Origin: Leptolyngbya sp. DLM2.Bin27
GTDB lineage: Bacteria; Cyanobacteriota; Cyanobacteriia; Phormidesmidales; Phormidesmidaceae
Direction: 5' to 3'
Assembly: GCA_007694115.1 (NCBI GenBank)
Contig: RECJ01000180.1
Location: 1-32,955 of the forward strand
Length of the DNA: 32,955 nucleotides
Both the position numbers and the translations under genes were made by a program. This document shows positions 7,888 through 16,920 of the stretch, piece by piece. The notes under the pieces are model-generated. The model did not search any database and was not told the DNA's origin. It saw nothing but the letters and a program-made list of their open reading frames with translations. Positions within the stretch are counted from its first letter, which is position 1, and every line of letters starts with the position of its first letter.

Positions 7888-8700
7888 ATGCTGCAACCGA
7901 TGAGGGGAAGGAATCAACCTGCACCATGGCTTTATCTGTTTGGAGTGATTGCATGGACTTGGACATTTCTCGGCATTGCCGCTACGACTGGTCAGGGACT
8001 GCTTGAGTTTCGAACAGCGACACTGTCATTCCTCGGCCTGTTGGGACCTTTGATCGTAGCGGCATTACTGATCGCAGCAGGAAATTGGGATAGAAACTTA
8101 GATTGTACTGTTTTAGATTTTTTTCGACGGTCATTTAATCTTTGGCTGCTACCTTGGCGTTGGTATCTCTATATAGTTGGCCTAATTTTTGTTCTGGCTA
8201 TCATTCCAGTCCTGCTCGATGCTTCGACGCTTCAAGCCCAGGGGTTAATTGATGTCGGGCCAGGTCTCTTTTTGTTCATTGGTTTTGTGGCTGGCTTCGT
8301 TGAAGAACCGGGTTGGCGGGGGTACGCCCAGGAGGGTCTGCAACGCCGTATGCCTATTGTCCTTGCCAGTCTAGTGGTTGGTGTTTTCTGGGCGGCTTGG
8401 CACTTGCCTTTATTTTTCATTGCCAATACTTATCAAGCTGGTTTAGGCGTAGGTACACCAGCATTTTGGGAATTTAACTTAGCAATTATTATTGGAAGCC
8501 CAATTTATGGATGGTTATACAATGCGACGGGGCGAGTAACGTTTGCGGCTGTTTTCTATCATGGGTTTGGAAACGTGATGTTTGAAATTGTGCCCGATGC
8601 CACCATCATTGCTGAGTTGGGGGTAGAGGCTATGCTTGCACTGCTACTAACTCTTTTAGCTCGGCGTTGGATGTTTCGGCCCCGTTTATTGGAGCGTTAG
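7888..8700 (+). CDS. CPBP family intramembrane protease, lower-GC gene
   Basis: A 270-aa multi-pass membrane protein. The CPBP motif EEPGWRG is at 139-145 (E139, E140, R144), the second-motif His is in WAAWHLP (H172), and the third motif is FYHGFGN (H225, N229). The EEPGWRG variant is typical of the CPBP subgroup with eight or so helices, unlike the shorter SEELLFRG protein encoded 2 kb upstream. The ATG at 7888 has GGGAGGG at 7878-7884. Base composition is visibly richer in A/T than the neighbours, for example around 8100-8200 and 8460-8520, which suggests acquisition by transfer. It stands alone between terminator-like sequence and a 233-bp gap. Confidence 0.9.
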   Translation: MLQPMRGRNQPAPWLYLFGVIAWTWTFLGIAATTGQGLLEFRTATLSFLGLLGPLIVAALLIAAGNWDRNLDCTVLDFFRRSFNLWLLPWRWYLYIVGLIFVLAIIPVLLDASTLQAQGLIDVGPGLFLFIGFVAGFVEEPGWRGYAQEGLQRRMPIVLASLVVGVFWAAWHLPLFFIANTYQAGLGVGTPAFWEFNLAIIIGSPIYGWLYNATGRVTFAAVFYHGFGNVMFEIVPDATIIAELGVEAMLALLLTLLARRWMFRPRLLER

Positions 8701-8933
8701 GGCTTAGTCAGTTGTCTGTTAGTTAGCGCATGGACATCGCTACTGTTCTTTAGCACCTTGACGATCACTGCTAAAAAGGTAAATAGTCTAGGGCGCGTTG
8801 TTAGAGCATCAAAGGCTGTGGCAATCGATCGCAGCCACTCCCCTCAACCTGCAACCTTTCGCCACATCTAGCAGAATCTGCCAAACAGCCGATAAGCTAA
8901 AGGATGCAATCGATTCGCCCTCTTTGATTCGCT

Positions 8934-11030
8934 ATGAACCGGATTTTTCGCGCTCTGACGGCTCCGCTGCTGGCCACGACCCTACTAGCGGGTACAGCCC
9001 CCTTGCCCATTGGCAATGCCCGTGCCCAGGAGTCGGTGTCGCCCCGGGTGGCCCAGCTGCCCCGTACCCCCGACCAGGTGGTTGAATGTGAACTGCTGAT
9101 TGTTGGCGGTGGCCTGGCGGGCACCGCCACGGCCTACGAGAGCCTGCGGATGGGCCACACCGTCTGTATGACCGAGCTGACCGACTGGGTGGGTGGGCAA
9201 ATTTCTTCCCAGGGCACTACCGCCCTCGACGAATCGCGGGAGCAGCGCAACCAGCTGTTTTACTCGCGGGGCTATTTAGAATTGCGCGATCGCATTGAGC
9301 GCAAGTATGGCGAACTCAACCCCGGCCAGTGCTGGGTGAGTGTTGCCTGCTTTATGCCCGCCGATGCCAACGCCATTTTGATGGAGATGCTGGCCGAGGC
9401 CGAACGGGAGGGTGGTGGCGAACTGCGGTGGTTCCCCAACACCGTGGTCAAAGATCTGAGCCTAAATGCCGACGGCACCCACATTGACGAGGTGGTCGCC
9501 ATTCGCCACAGTCCGGCACCGGGCACCGCGCCGCTCAACACCGACTTTCTCTCAGAGATCATCGAAGACGCCTACACCTATCAAGACTCGGCCCGGCTCT
9601 CGAAGGAAATTATTCAGTTTGTGCCGGCGGGGGTTGGGGCTAGACAGGGCGCAGCCCCCAGCCGAGTCGACTGGTTTGTGGTCGAAGCCACCGAGACCGG
9701 CGAGCTGATCGTGCTGGCTGATGTACCCTACGAGCTGGGCCTCGACCCTCGGTCGCCCCTCAACCCCTCGTCGCCCGTGACCGAGCGCGACCCCTACTGC
9801 ACCCAGGGCTTTACCTACACCTTTGCCATGGAGCGCACCGCCGAGGCTCAGACCTTTGATGTGCCCGAGTTTTACAGCATCTACGAGCCCTACTACAGCT
9901 GGGAAAAGGAGCGCCCCCAGCTGCTCACCCCCCAAGACCACTTTGACTTCGTTTTCACCTACCGTCGCCTGTGGAGCGCCCAGCCCCGCCGCACCGGGGA
10001 GCGGATCTTTGGCTCGCCGCGCCCGGTGCCCGGCGATATCTCGATGCAAAACTGGACCTGGGGCAACGACTACCGCCCCGGCACCAGCCGCGATAACCTG
10101 ATTCTCACCGAAGACCAGCTGCGGGCCAGCGGCCAGCTAGCGCCGGGGGGCTGGCTGGGGGGCCTGCGCACCGAAACCCTGCGGCGGGGCGAAGAAAATG
10201 CGATCGGCTTTTTCTACTGGCTGACCACGGGCACCACTGACTCGCAGATCGATGACTCCTGGAAAGAACCCGAGCCCTACAACCTCTACATGAAGGGCTT
10301 AGACTCGCCCATGAACACCGCCCACGGCCTGTCAAAGTACCCCTACATTCGCGAGGCCCGGCGGATTGTGGGTCGGCCCTCGCCGGGCTACGAGAGCGGC
10401 TTTATGATCAGTGAAATCGATTTTTCGTGGAATGATTTTAACTCTGCGTTTTACCGCGAGAATCTAGATCAAAGCACGTTTACCTCCATGCGGCGCTTTT
10501 TGGCGGGGCTAGACACCATCGACACGTTTATGCCCGGCGCTGACCCCAATGAGTTTCACATTCGGGGGCGATCGCGCATTTACCCCGACTCGGTCGGCAT
10601 CGCCCAGTATGCGATTGATTTTCACCCCTGCATGCGTGACTATCCGCCCGAGGCCCCTGGCAACATTGAGCGCCCCAGCGTGCGCCAGGCCCACGGCCAG
10701 GCCTACCCGGCCCAGATTCCGCTGCGGGCGATGATTCCCCAGCGGGTTGACAATATGCTGGTGGCTAGCAAGAGCATCGCCGCCAGCACCATTGCCGCTG
10801 CCGCCTACCGGGTGCATTCCTTTGAGTGGTCGGTGGGGGCCGCCGCCGCCCACACCATCGACTTCTCGCTGCGCAACGGCGTGCTGCCCTACGAACTAGT
10901 GGTCAACCCCTTAGCCGAAAGCCCCATGCTAGAGGCGCTGCGGGCTGAGCTAGAGGCCAGCGGCAACCCGACGAAGTTCCCCAACACGTCGATCTTTAAC
11001 GAAGACTGGGGCAACTGGCGACCCTGGTAG
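8934..11030 (+). CDS. Exported FAD-dependent oxidoreductase
   Basis: A 698-aa protein with a Sec-type signal peptide (hydrophobic core about 8-25, probable cut after ARA at 31) and then an FAD-binding Rossmann fold. The GGGLAG dinucleotide loop is at 58-63 and the ribose-binding acidic residue is E81 at the end of strand 2. WVGGQISSQG follows, as in FAD_oxidored-type proteins. The C-terminal segment around 10741-10880 (SKSIAASTIAAAAYRVHSFEWSVGAAAAH) is the second FAD-contact region of this family. Mature location is probably the periplasm or outside the cell, which is unusual for a flavoprotein without a twin-arginine motif. Substrate is unknown. It is followed by a strong terminator. Confidence 0.85.
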   Translation: MNRIFRALTAPLLATTLLAGTAPLPIGNARAQESVSPRVAQLPRTPDQVVECELLIVGGGLAGTATAYESLRMGHTVCMTELTDWVGGQISSQGTTALDESREQRNQLFYSRGYLELRDRIERKYGELNPGQCWVSVACFMPADANAILMEMLAEAEREGGGELRWFPNTVVKDLSLNADGTHIDEVVAIRHSPAPGTAPLNTDFLSEIIEDAYTYQDSARLSKEIIQFVPAGVGARQGAAPSRVDWFVVEATETGELIVLADVPYELGLDPRSPLNPSSPVTERDPYCTQGFTYTFAMERTAEAQTFDVPEFYSIYEPYYSWEKERPQLLTPQDHFDFVFTYRRLWSAQPRRTGERIFGSPRPVPGDISMQNWTWGNDYRPGTSRDNLILTEDQLRASGQLAPGGWLGGLRTETLRRGEENAIGFFYWLTTGTTDSQIDDSWKEPEPYNLYMKGLDSPMNTAHGLSKYPYIREARRIVGRPSPGYESGFMISEIDFSWNDFNSAFYRENLDQSTFTSMRRFLAGLDTIDTFMPGADPNEFHIRGRSRIYPDSVGIAQYAIDFHPCMRDYPPEAPGNIERPSVRQAHGQAYPAQIPLRAMIPQRVDNMLVASKSIAASTIAAAAYRVHSFEWSVGAAAAHTIDFSLRNGVLPYELVVNPLAESPMLEALRAELEASGNPTKFPNTSIFNEDWGNWRPW

Positions 11031-11050
11031 GGGGCGGACAGTTTGATGCT

Positions 11051-11086
11051 AAAGCCCAGGGAGCAGCGTAGTCTTCCCTGGGCTTT
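11051..11086 (+). terminator. Terminator after the FAD oxidoreductase gene
   Basis: A 12-bp perfect stem (AAAGCCCAGGGA/TCCCTGGGCTTT) with a 12-nt loop begins 21 nt after the stop codon and is followed by GGTTTTAGGG. This is consistent with an intrinsic terminator. Confidence 0.7.
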
Positions 11087-11143
11087 GGTTTTAGGGTTTG
11101 TTGCTTAAGATTAGAATTGGCATAACCCCTCAGCGCGTAGACC

Positions 11144-11788
11144 ATGGTGCAAACCATTGCGGCCAATACAGCCACCCTAGGCGACCTCAAACAGGCGCTT
11201 GGGCTACAGCTATCCCCAGATCCCGGCTTTTTTGGGGAGTGGCAGCAGGCAACGCCGCCCTTGGGTGAGGCCGAACAACAGCTGCTCGATCGCGTCAAAG
11301 CGAATTTTATGGCGCTGAGGTCAGACCCCCCCATGTTAGAAAACAGCGTCAAGATGGTAGTGTTGTCGCCGCTGCTTGATTTGGCTGGGTTTTATCGCCA
11401 ACCCTTTCGCATTGAAACCGAAACCAGCATTGATTTAGACCTAGAGGATGACGGTACTGTCATTCGAGGACGCCTTGACGTGTTGGTCTTAAAGCAGCAG
11501 TTTTGGCTGTTGGTAATTGAGTCTCAGCGCAGTGATTTTGCCGTCGCGCGAGCTATCCCCCAGGCGCTCGCCTATATGCTCAGCAACCCCAATCTAGCTA
11601 AACCAACCTTTGGTTTAATTACCAATGGGAATGAGTTTTTATTTCTCCAGGCGACCCGGCAACCGGTGGCTCAGTATGGCAATTCTCGATTGTTTTCTTT
11701 GCTGAATCCCGATAATGAACTCTACCCAGTTCTACAACTTCTCAAGCAGTGGGGTTCACAAGCTTTAGATGCTGAAAGTTTGAGCTAG
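11144..11788 (+). CDS. Solitary HsdR_N-like (PD-(D/E)XK-fold) protein
   Basis: A 214-aa protein resembling the stand-alone cyanobacterial proteins annotated as type I restriction enzyme R subunit N-terminal domain. The nuclease-fold signature is MLENSVK (E67), then GRLDVLVL (D112) and LLVIESQR (E126, Q128), so the usual ExK is ExQ here, as in HsdR proteins. There is no helicase motor, and no hsdM or hsdS lies nearby. This is therefore not a complete restriction system, and the real function is unknown. The ATG at 11144 is the first plausible start after the preceding terminator. Confidence 0.75.
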   Translation: MVQTIAANTATLGDLKQALGLQLSPDPGFFGEWQQATPPLGEAEQQLLDRVKANFMALRSDPPMLENSVKMVVLSPLLDLAGFYRQPFRIETETSIDLDLEDDGTVIRGRLDVLVLKQQFWLLVIESQRSDFAVARAIPQALAYMLSNPNLAKPTFGLITNGNEFLFLQATRQPVAQYGNSRLFSLLNPDNELYPVLQLLKQWGSQALDAESLS

Positions 11789-11903
11789 AGGCGGCATTCC
11801 ACCTCAGAAGCGGGGTGAACACCGACCCTGCTAGGGCAGCGCTTCTCTCTACAATGCAGTCATACCGTAATTTTAGCAGCGACTACTGAGGGAGAGCGGA
11901 GCC

Positions 11904-14519
11904 ATGCAACCCACCCAAAATTTATTTACCGAAAAAGCCTGGGATGCCATTGTGCGATCGCAGGATATCGCCAAGCAGGCCCAGCAGCAGCAGATTGAGA
12001 GCGACCACCTGATGCTGGCGCTGCTCGACCAGGAGGGTCTGGCCAGCAGCATCTTTGTCAAGCTGGGGGTAAATGGAACTCAGCTGCGCGATCGCACCGA
12101 GGGCTTTATCAACCGCCAGCCCAAGGTATCTGGGTCAGGCTCGTCGGTGTACCTGGGCCAATCCCTCGACACCCTGCTTGATCGGGCCGACAAATATAAA
12201 AAAGACTACGACGATGAATATATTTCCATCGAGCACCTGATCTTGGCTTACCCTGGCGACAGCCGCTTCGGCAAGGCGCTGTTTCAAGACCTGGGGCTCA
12301 GTGAAGCCAAGCTCAAGCAAGTCGTTCAAGACATTCGAGGCACCCAGAAAGTGACCGATCAAAACCCCGAAGGCAAGTACCAATCCCTAGAAAAATACGG
12401 GCGCGACCTCACTGACGCCGCCCGGCGGGGCAAACTCGACCCGGTGATTGGTCGCGACGACGAGATCCGCCGCACCATCCAGATTCTCTCGCGGCGCACC
12501 AAAAACAACCCGGTGCTGATTGGCGAGCCGGGGGTGGGTAAGACTGCGATCGCTGAGGGGCTGGCCCAGCGCATCGTCAGCGGCGACGTGCCTCAGTCCC
12601 TCAAAGACCGCCAGCTGATCGCCCTAGATATGGGCTCGCTGATTGCCGGGGCCAAGTACCGGGGCGAGTTTGAAGAGCGCCTCAAGGCGGTGCTGAAGGA
12701 AGTCACCGACTCCGAAGGGCAGATTATTCTGTTTATTGACGAGATCCACACCGTAGTGGGTGCGGGTGCTACCCAGGGGGCGATGGATGCGGGCAACCTG
12801 CTCAAGCCCATGCTGGCCCGGGGCGAGCTGCGCTGTATCGGTGCGACCACCCTGGATGAGTACCGCAAATACATTGAAAAAGACGCCGCCCTAGAGCGCC
12901 GCTTCCAGCAGGTGTATGTGGATCAGCCCACCGTGCCCGACACGATCTCCATTTTGCGCGGCCTGAAGGAGCGCTACGAGGTGCACCACGGGGTGAAAAT
13001 CTCCGACAGTGCCCTGGTGGCGGCGGCGACCCTGTCGACCCGCTATATCAGCGATCGCTTTTTGCCCGACAAGGCCATTGACCTGGTGGACGAAGCCGCC
13101 GCCAAGCTCAAGATGGAGATCACCTCCAAGCCCGAGGAACTCGATGAGGTCGATCGCAAGATTCTCCAGCTCGAAATGGAGCGGCTTTCCCTGAAAAAAG
13201 AAGTGGACGCCGCCTCCCTGGAGCGTCTCGATCGCATTGAAAAAGAGCTGGCCGACCTGAAGGAGCAGCAGAGCGCCCTCAACGCCCAGTGGCAGTCGGA
13301 AAAAGACACCATTGACCACATTCAGTCGATCAAAGAAGAGATTGATCAGGTCAACATCGAGATTCAGCAGGCAGAGCGTGACTACGACCTGAATCGGGCC
13401 GCCGAGCTCAAGTACGGCAAGCTCACCGAGCTCCAGCGCCAGCTTCAAGCCGCCGAGACCCAGCTCACCGCCACCCAGACCACCGGCAAAACCCTGCTGC
13501 GCGAAGAGGTGACCGAAGAAGACATCGCCGAGATCATCTCCAAGTGGACGGGCATTCCGGTCAGCAAGCTGGTGCAGTCGGAGATGCAGAAACTGCTGCT
13601 GCTCGAAGACGAGCTACACGAGCGGGTGATTGGCCAGGAGGAGGCGGTGACCGCCGTGGCCGACTCGATTCAGCGATCGCGGGCGGGGTTAGCCGACCCC
13701 AACCGCCCCATCGCCAGCTTTATTTTCCTCGGCCCCACCGGGGTGGGCAAAACCGAGCTGGCCAAGGCCCTGGCCGCCTACCTGTTTGACACCGAAGAGG
13801 CCCTGGTGCGTATCGACATGTCGGAGTACATGGAAAAGCACGCCGTCTCGCGCCTGATCGGTGCCCCTCCAGGCTATGTTGGCTACGACGAGGGCGGGCA
13901 GCTGACCGAGGCCATTCGCCGCCGTCCCTTCGCGGTAATTCTCTTTGATGAGATCGAGAAGGCTCACCCCGACGTGTTTAACGTCATGCTGCAAATTCTT
14001 GACGATGGTCGCGTCACCGATGCCCAGGGCCGCACGGTCGACTTCAAAAACTCCATCATCATTATGACCAGCAACATCGGCTCCCAGTTCATTCTCGATG
14101 TGGCCGGCGACGACAGCCAGTACGAAGAGATGAAATCCCGCGTCATGGAGGCCCTGCGGGGTAACTTCCGGCCTGAGTTTCTCAACCGAGTCGATGAGAT
14201 GATCATCTTCCACGGGCTGCTCAAGTCGCAGCTGCGCCAGATCGTCAAACTGCAAATCGTGCGCCTCGAAGAGCGCTTGGCCGATCGCAAAATGGCCATT
14301 ACCCTCTCAGAGTCGGCCCTCGACTTTTTGTCGGAGGTGGGCTACGACCCCGTCTACGGTGCTCGACCGCTAAAGCGCGCCATCCAGCGCGAGCTAGAGA
14401 CCCAGATTGCTAAGGCAATCTTGCGCGGGGAATTTACGGCGGGCGACATCATTGTGGTCGATGTCGAAAACGAGCGGCTGTCGTTTAATCGCCAGCAGGC
14501 AGAACTGCTGACGGTGTGA
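11904..14519 (+). CDS. clpB: Chaperone ClpB
   Basis: ClpB is a hexameric AAA+ disaggregase that works with DnaK to rescue aggregated proteins in the cytosol. The 871-aa length is standard. In order: Clp N-domain repeats (about 1-145), AAA-1 with Walker A GEPGVGKT at 207-214 and Walker B LFIDEIHT, the long coiled-coil middle domain (about 405-525) that separates ClpB from ClpA/ClpC, and AAA-2 with Walker A GPTGVGKT at 610-617 and Walker [11 protein letters not shown], followed by the D2-small domain. A purine-rich Shine-Dalgarno (GAGGGAGAG) precedes the ATG. I see no CIRCE operator upstream. TACAAT at 11850-11855 is a possible -10. It is monocistronic by its flanks. Confidence 0.97.
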   Translation: MQPTQNLFTEKAWDAIVRSQDIAKQAQQQQIESDHLMLALLDQEGLASSIFVKLGVNGTQLRDRTEGFINRQPKVSGSGSSVYLGQSLDTLLDRADKYKKDYDDEYISIEHLILAYPGDSRFGKALFQDLGLSEAKLKQVVQDIRGTQKVTDQNPEGKYQSLEKYGRDLTDAARRGKLDPVIGRDDEIRRTIQILSRRTKNNPVLIGEPGVGKTAIAEGLAQRIVSGDVPQSLKDRQLIALDMGSLIAGAKYRGEFEERLKAVLKEVTDSEGQIILFIDEIHTVVGAGATQGAMDAGNLLKPMLARGELRCIGATTLDEYRKYIEKDAALERRFQQVYVDQPTVPDTISILRGLKERYEVHHGVKISDSALVAAATLSTRYISDRFLPDKAIDLVDEAAAKLKMEITSKPEELDEVDRKILQLEMERLSLKKEVDAASLERLDRIEKELADLKEQQSALNAQWQSEKDTIDHIQSIKEEIDQVNIEIQQAERDYDLNRAAELKYGKLTELQRQLQAAETQLTATQTTGKTLLREEVTEEDIAEIISKWTGIPVSKLVQSEMQKLLLLEDELHERVIGQEEAVTAVADSIQRSRAGLADPNRPIASFIFLGPTGVGKTELAKALAAYLFDTEEALVRIDMSEYMEKHAVSRLIGAPPGYVGYDEGGQLTEAIRRRPFAVILFDEIEKAHPDVFNVMLQILDDGRVTDAQGRTVDFKNSIIIMTSNIGSQFILDVAGDDSQYEEMKSRVMEALRGNFRPEFLNRVDEMIIFHGLLKSQLRQIVKLQIVRLEERLADRKMAITLSESALDFLSEVGYDPVYGARPLKRAIQRELETQIAKAILRGEFTAGDIIVVDVENERLSFNRQQAELLTV

Positions 14520-14582
14520 TCGCTCTAAAGCGGCTGCGCTCGAAGCGCTGTTGGTCAATTTAGCACCATCGCTTGCTTGAGC

Positions 14583-14613
14583 CTATTGCCGGGCGGCTAC
14601 CGCCCGGCAATAG
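14583..14613 (+). terminator. Strong terminator after clpB
   Basis: A 14-bp perfect GC-rich stem (CTATTGCCGGGCGG and its complement) with a 3-nt loop CTA, followed by CAGCTTTTGAG. It lies 64 nt after the clpB stop codon. Confidence 0.8.
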
Positions 14614-14993
14614 CAGCTTTTGAGACGAGCGATCGCATTTTGATCGACTACGGTTGCCATGATGGCAGGGCTTTTGGCAAGATAGCTGAATAGGCATCTG
14701 GGCTTTCTATGGGGAAAGGTGGGACTCGTTGCCAGCGAGTTTTCCGTAGGTTTCCGAAATTCATGGGGCTATGATGGTGTCAATAGCGCCTCTGGCATTC
14801 GGCTTTTCCGTTCTAGCTTGTCTCAGTCACCCTTAACCCATCAGCTGCATTACTTCGGCAGGCCAGGGCTACCTGGCAATGCCAATTTTCATCAGGTTCG
14901 ATGGTGTCTCGTCGTGCTACAGGCAGTTGTTCCCTAGGCAGAGATCTACTTCTGCATTTGGACAAGGGTTATCTAACAGGAATGGGGTTGATT
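14614..14993. other. 380-bp leader region upstream of the comFB-like gene
   Basis: I find no credible gene here. A 72-codon open frame from 14719 has no family resemblance and I do not call it. The region should contain the comFB promoter and probably a long 5' untranslated leader. GCGATCGC (HIP1) occurs near 14630. In-frame start codons at 14901 (ATG) and 14982 (ATG) could extend the downstream protein. Confidence 0.4.
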
Positions 14994-15626
14994 ATGAAAA
15001 TCGTTCACAACGGTTCTAAGCAAGGCTACATGAATGTGATGGAGATATTGGTAGCTGAAGAAGTAGAAAAACAAGTTAAAACCATGCAGCCTCGGGTGCT
15101 GAAGTATCTCAAGCGGGCTGAAGTTGAAACCTTTGCCCTGAATCGCTTGCCCTCTCTCTACGCCTCTAGTGAAAAGGGCTGGCAACACCAGTACGAAAAG
15201 GCTAAGCGCGAGCTGCACAATCAGATCAAGAGTGCGGTGCGCCAAGCCTTTGCGGCGGTGCAGGTTGACCCTATTCGTGCCTCAAAGCCGCTGCAACCTG
15301 AAGATGACGCAGCGGCAGGGGCGCTCAACGCCCTGCGGGAAATGCTCAAACAGCCCGATCTGAGCTGGGATGGGGCCATTAATCGCCTGCGTGTGGTGAT
15401 CGGTATCGGCAGCCCGTCGCCCACCGCCGAACCCGTGGCAGAAAGCTCTCACCGATCTCGCTACCGAGACAGTTCCTCGGTGGCGATGACGAGTGCCGAG
15501 CGGGGCGACGGCACCCACGCACCCCACTGGCGACCGGGCACCTACGGGGCTGAGGTGTCGTGGCAAAAGCCCCAAACTTCTGGAGGTGAAGAATTTGACT
15601 GGGGTGACTCTCGCTATATGAAGTAG
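14994..15626 (+). CDS. ComFB-domain protein, candidate cyclic-dinucleotide receptor
   Basis: A 210-aa protein whose residues about 12-100 match the ComFB domain: NVMEILVAEEVEKQV..., then the diagnostic ALNRLPSLYASSEKGW, then a long helix to VQVDP. From established work, cyanobacterial ComFB/CdgR-type proteins bind cyclic di-GMP or cyclic di-AMP and affect cell size, motility or competence. The C-terminal about 70 residues are low-complexity and Ser/Arg-rich and end in EEFDWGDSRYMK, a possible interaction tail. I chose the ATG at 14994 because the domain begins right after it; ATGs at 14982 and 14901 are possible. A shared hairpin separates it from the convergent GT2 gene. Confidence 0.85.
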   Translation: MKIVHNGSKQGYMNVMEILVAEEVEKQVKTMQPRVLKYLKRAEVETFALNRLPSLYASSEKGWQHQYEKAKRELHNQIKSAVRQAFAAVQVDPIRASKPLQPEDDAAAGALNALREMLKQPDLSWDGAINRLRVVIGIGSPSPTAEPVAESSHRSRYRDSSSVAMTSAERGDGTHAPHWRPGTYGAEVSWQKPQTSGGEEFDWGDSRYMK

Positions 15627-15645
15627 TAAATCGAAGTAGTAGATC

Positions 15646-15672
15646 ACCCCAACTGCACTCAGCAGTTGGGGT
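15646..15672. terminator. Bidirectional terminator between comFB-like and GT2 genes
   Basis: An 11-bp perfect stem (ACCCCAACTGC/GCAGTTGGGGT) with a 5-nt loop lies in the 58-bp gap between two convergent genes. It can serve both strands. Confidence 0.7.
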
Positions 15673-15684
15673 TGCCGCTGGGGG

Positions 15685-16920
15685 CTACATCAGCCCCGCT
15701 TGGCTGAGCAGCGCTGGCGGTATACCCAGGGCTACTACCCCCTGGCGTAGGCTGGCGGCGGTGGCTGGGTCACTGGCGCTGTAGAGATCAATGGCATGCC
15801 GGAAGGATTGTAGTGCTTCGGGCACCTGCCCCAGCTTAAATAGCGCTACCCCCAGGTTTTGGTGCGCTTCGGGATAGTGGGGATCGAGGGCGATTGCCCG
15901 CTGGTAGGCGGCGATCGCATCGTCTAAATATCCCCTGGCTCGGTGAACGGCCCCCAGGTTGTAGTGGGCAATGGCCAGGTTGGGCTCGGCGGCGATCGCC
16001 TGCTGGAATAGGTCGATGGCGGCATCTAGCTCGCCCTGGGCCTTTTTGAGGCTGCCAAAGTTGATCCAGGCCCCCAACTTGAGCCGGGGCGGCACCGCCT
16101 GAGCCAGGGCGGCCTCGTAGTCTTTGGCGGCCTGCTGGGGCTGGTTGACCTGGGCCAAGGCCCGGTGGTAATGCAGCTCATAGCGAGTGATCTCGTCGAG
16201 GCTGTCTGGCTGCTCTAGGGCTTGGTTAAGCAGGGGCAGTGCGGCCTGGGGCTGGTCTTCTTCGACGTAGAGGGCGGCTAGTTTGTTGAGCAGGTAGCCA
16301 TCGTTGGGGTGGTCACGGAGGTAGGTGGCCATGGCGGTGCGGGCGCGCTCAAATTTGGCCCGCTCGGCCACGACCACCGGGTCGTAGCCGGTGTGGTGGA
16401 GGGCGGCTTCGCCCAGGGTGATCACCTGCCAGCGAGGGTCTTGGTTTTGCAAAGCCGCAATGCTGTCGTCCACGGTTTCGTGGTACGGGCGGTGGAAGCT
16501 GATCTCGGGCAAACGGCGAAAGTAGCGGGTGATCAGCGTGTAGGGGGCCTGGGGCGCGCCTAGCTCTAGGCGCAGCAGGTTGACTGCTAGTACGTCGGCG
16601 GCGGCAACATCGCCCAACCGTTGCCCCTGGTCGAGGCGCTGGAGGATCTGGCCGGTTTCGCTCAGCAGCACCTCGTCGGCGTCGAGCACCAAGATCCAGT
16701 CGCCCGTGGCGTGGCGCAGCGATTCGTTGCGGGCGGCGGCGAAGTCGTCATTCCAGCTAAAGCGGTGAACCTGGGCCCCGTGGGCCTGGGCGATGGCCAC
16801 CGTGTCATCGCTTGACCCGGTATCGACCACAATGATTTCGCCCGCAATGTCGGCCACGCTGGCCAGCGCCTGGGCCAGGTTAGCGGCCTCGTCTTTGACA
16901 ATCATGCAGAGGCTAATCAT
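15685..16920 (-). CDS. GT2 glycosyltransferase with C-terminal TPR repeats
   Basis: A 411-aa protein. Residues about 1-190 form a family-2 glycosyltransferase: ISLCMIVKDEAANL, IIVVDTGSSDDT at about 29-40, the NDDFAAARNESL motif at about 57-68, and a metal-binding DxD at 80-82 (DAD). The remainder holds several tetratricopeptide repeats, clearest at about 285-385 (AIAHYNLGAVHRARGYLDDAI and neighbours). This SunS/WaaE-like GT2 plus TPR layout is common in cyanobacteria; acceptors are unknown. Its ATG shares one base with the argH stop (TGATG at 16918-16922), so it is probably translationally coupled to argH. Confidence 0.88.
   Translation of the reverse strand: MISLCMIVKDEAANLAQALASVADIAGEIIVVDTGSSDDTVAIAQAHGAQVHRFSWNDDFAAARNESLRHATGDWILVLDADEVLLSETGQILQRLDQGQRLGDVAAADVLAVNLLRLELGAPQAPYTLITRYFRRLPEISFHRPYHETVDDSIAALQNQDPRWQVITLGEAALHHTGYDPVVVAERAKFERARTAMATYLRDHPNDGYLLNKLAALYVEEDQPQAALPLLNQALEQPDSLDEITRYELHYHRALAQVNQPQQAAKDYEAALAQAVPPRLKLGAWINFGSLKKAQGELDAAIDLFQQAIAAEPNLAIAHYNLGAVHRARGYLDDAIAAYQRAIALDPHYPEAHQNLGVALFKLGQVPEALQSFRHAIDLYSASDPATAASLRQGVVALGIPPALLSQAGLM

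Noticed and set aside
11144..11788. Possible restriction-modification or defence locus
   Set aside because: Only one HsdR_N-like protein; no methylase, specificity subunit or helicase nearby, so no system can be claimed.
11789..11903. CIRCE operator for clpB
   Set aside because: No TTAGCACTC-N9-GAGTGCTAA-like inverted repeat is present before the start codon.
13009..13448. Long open frames opposite and overlapping clpB
   Set aside because: Typical shadows of a GC-rich gene; ClpB in the forward frame is complete and unambiguous.
14719..14937. 72-codon open frame upstream of the comFB-like gene
   Set aside because: No family resemblance and no Shine-Dalgarno; more likely part of the leader region.
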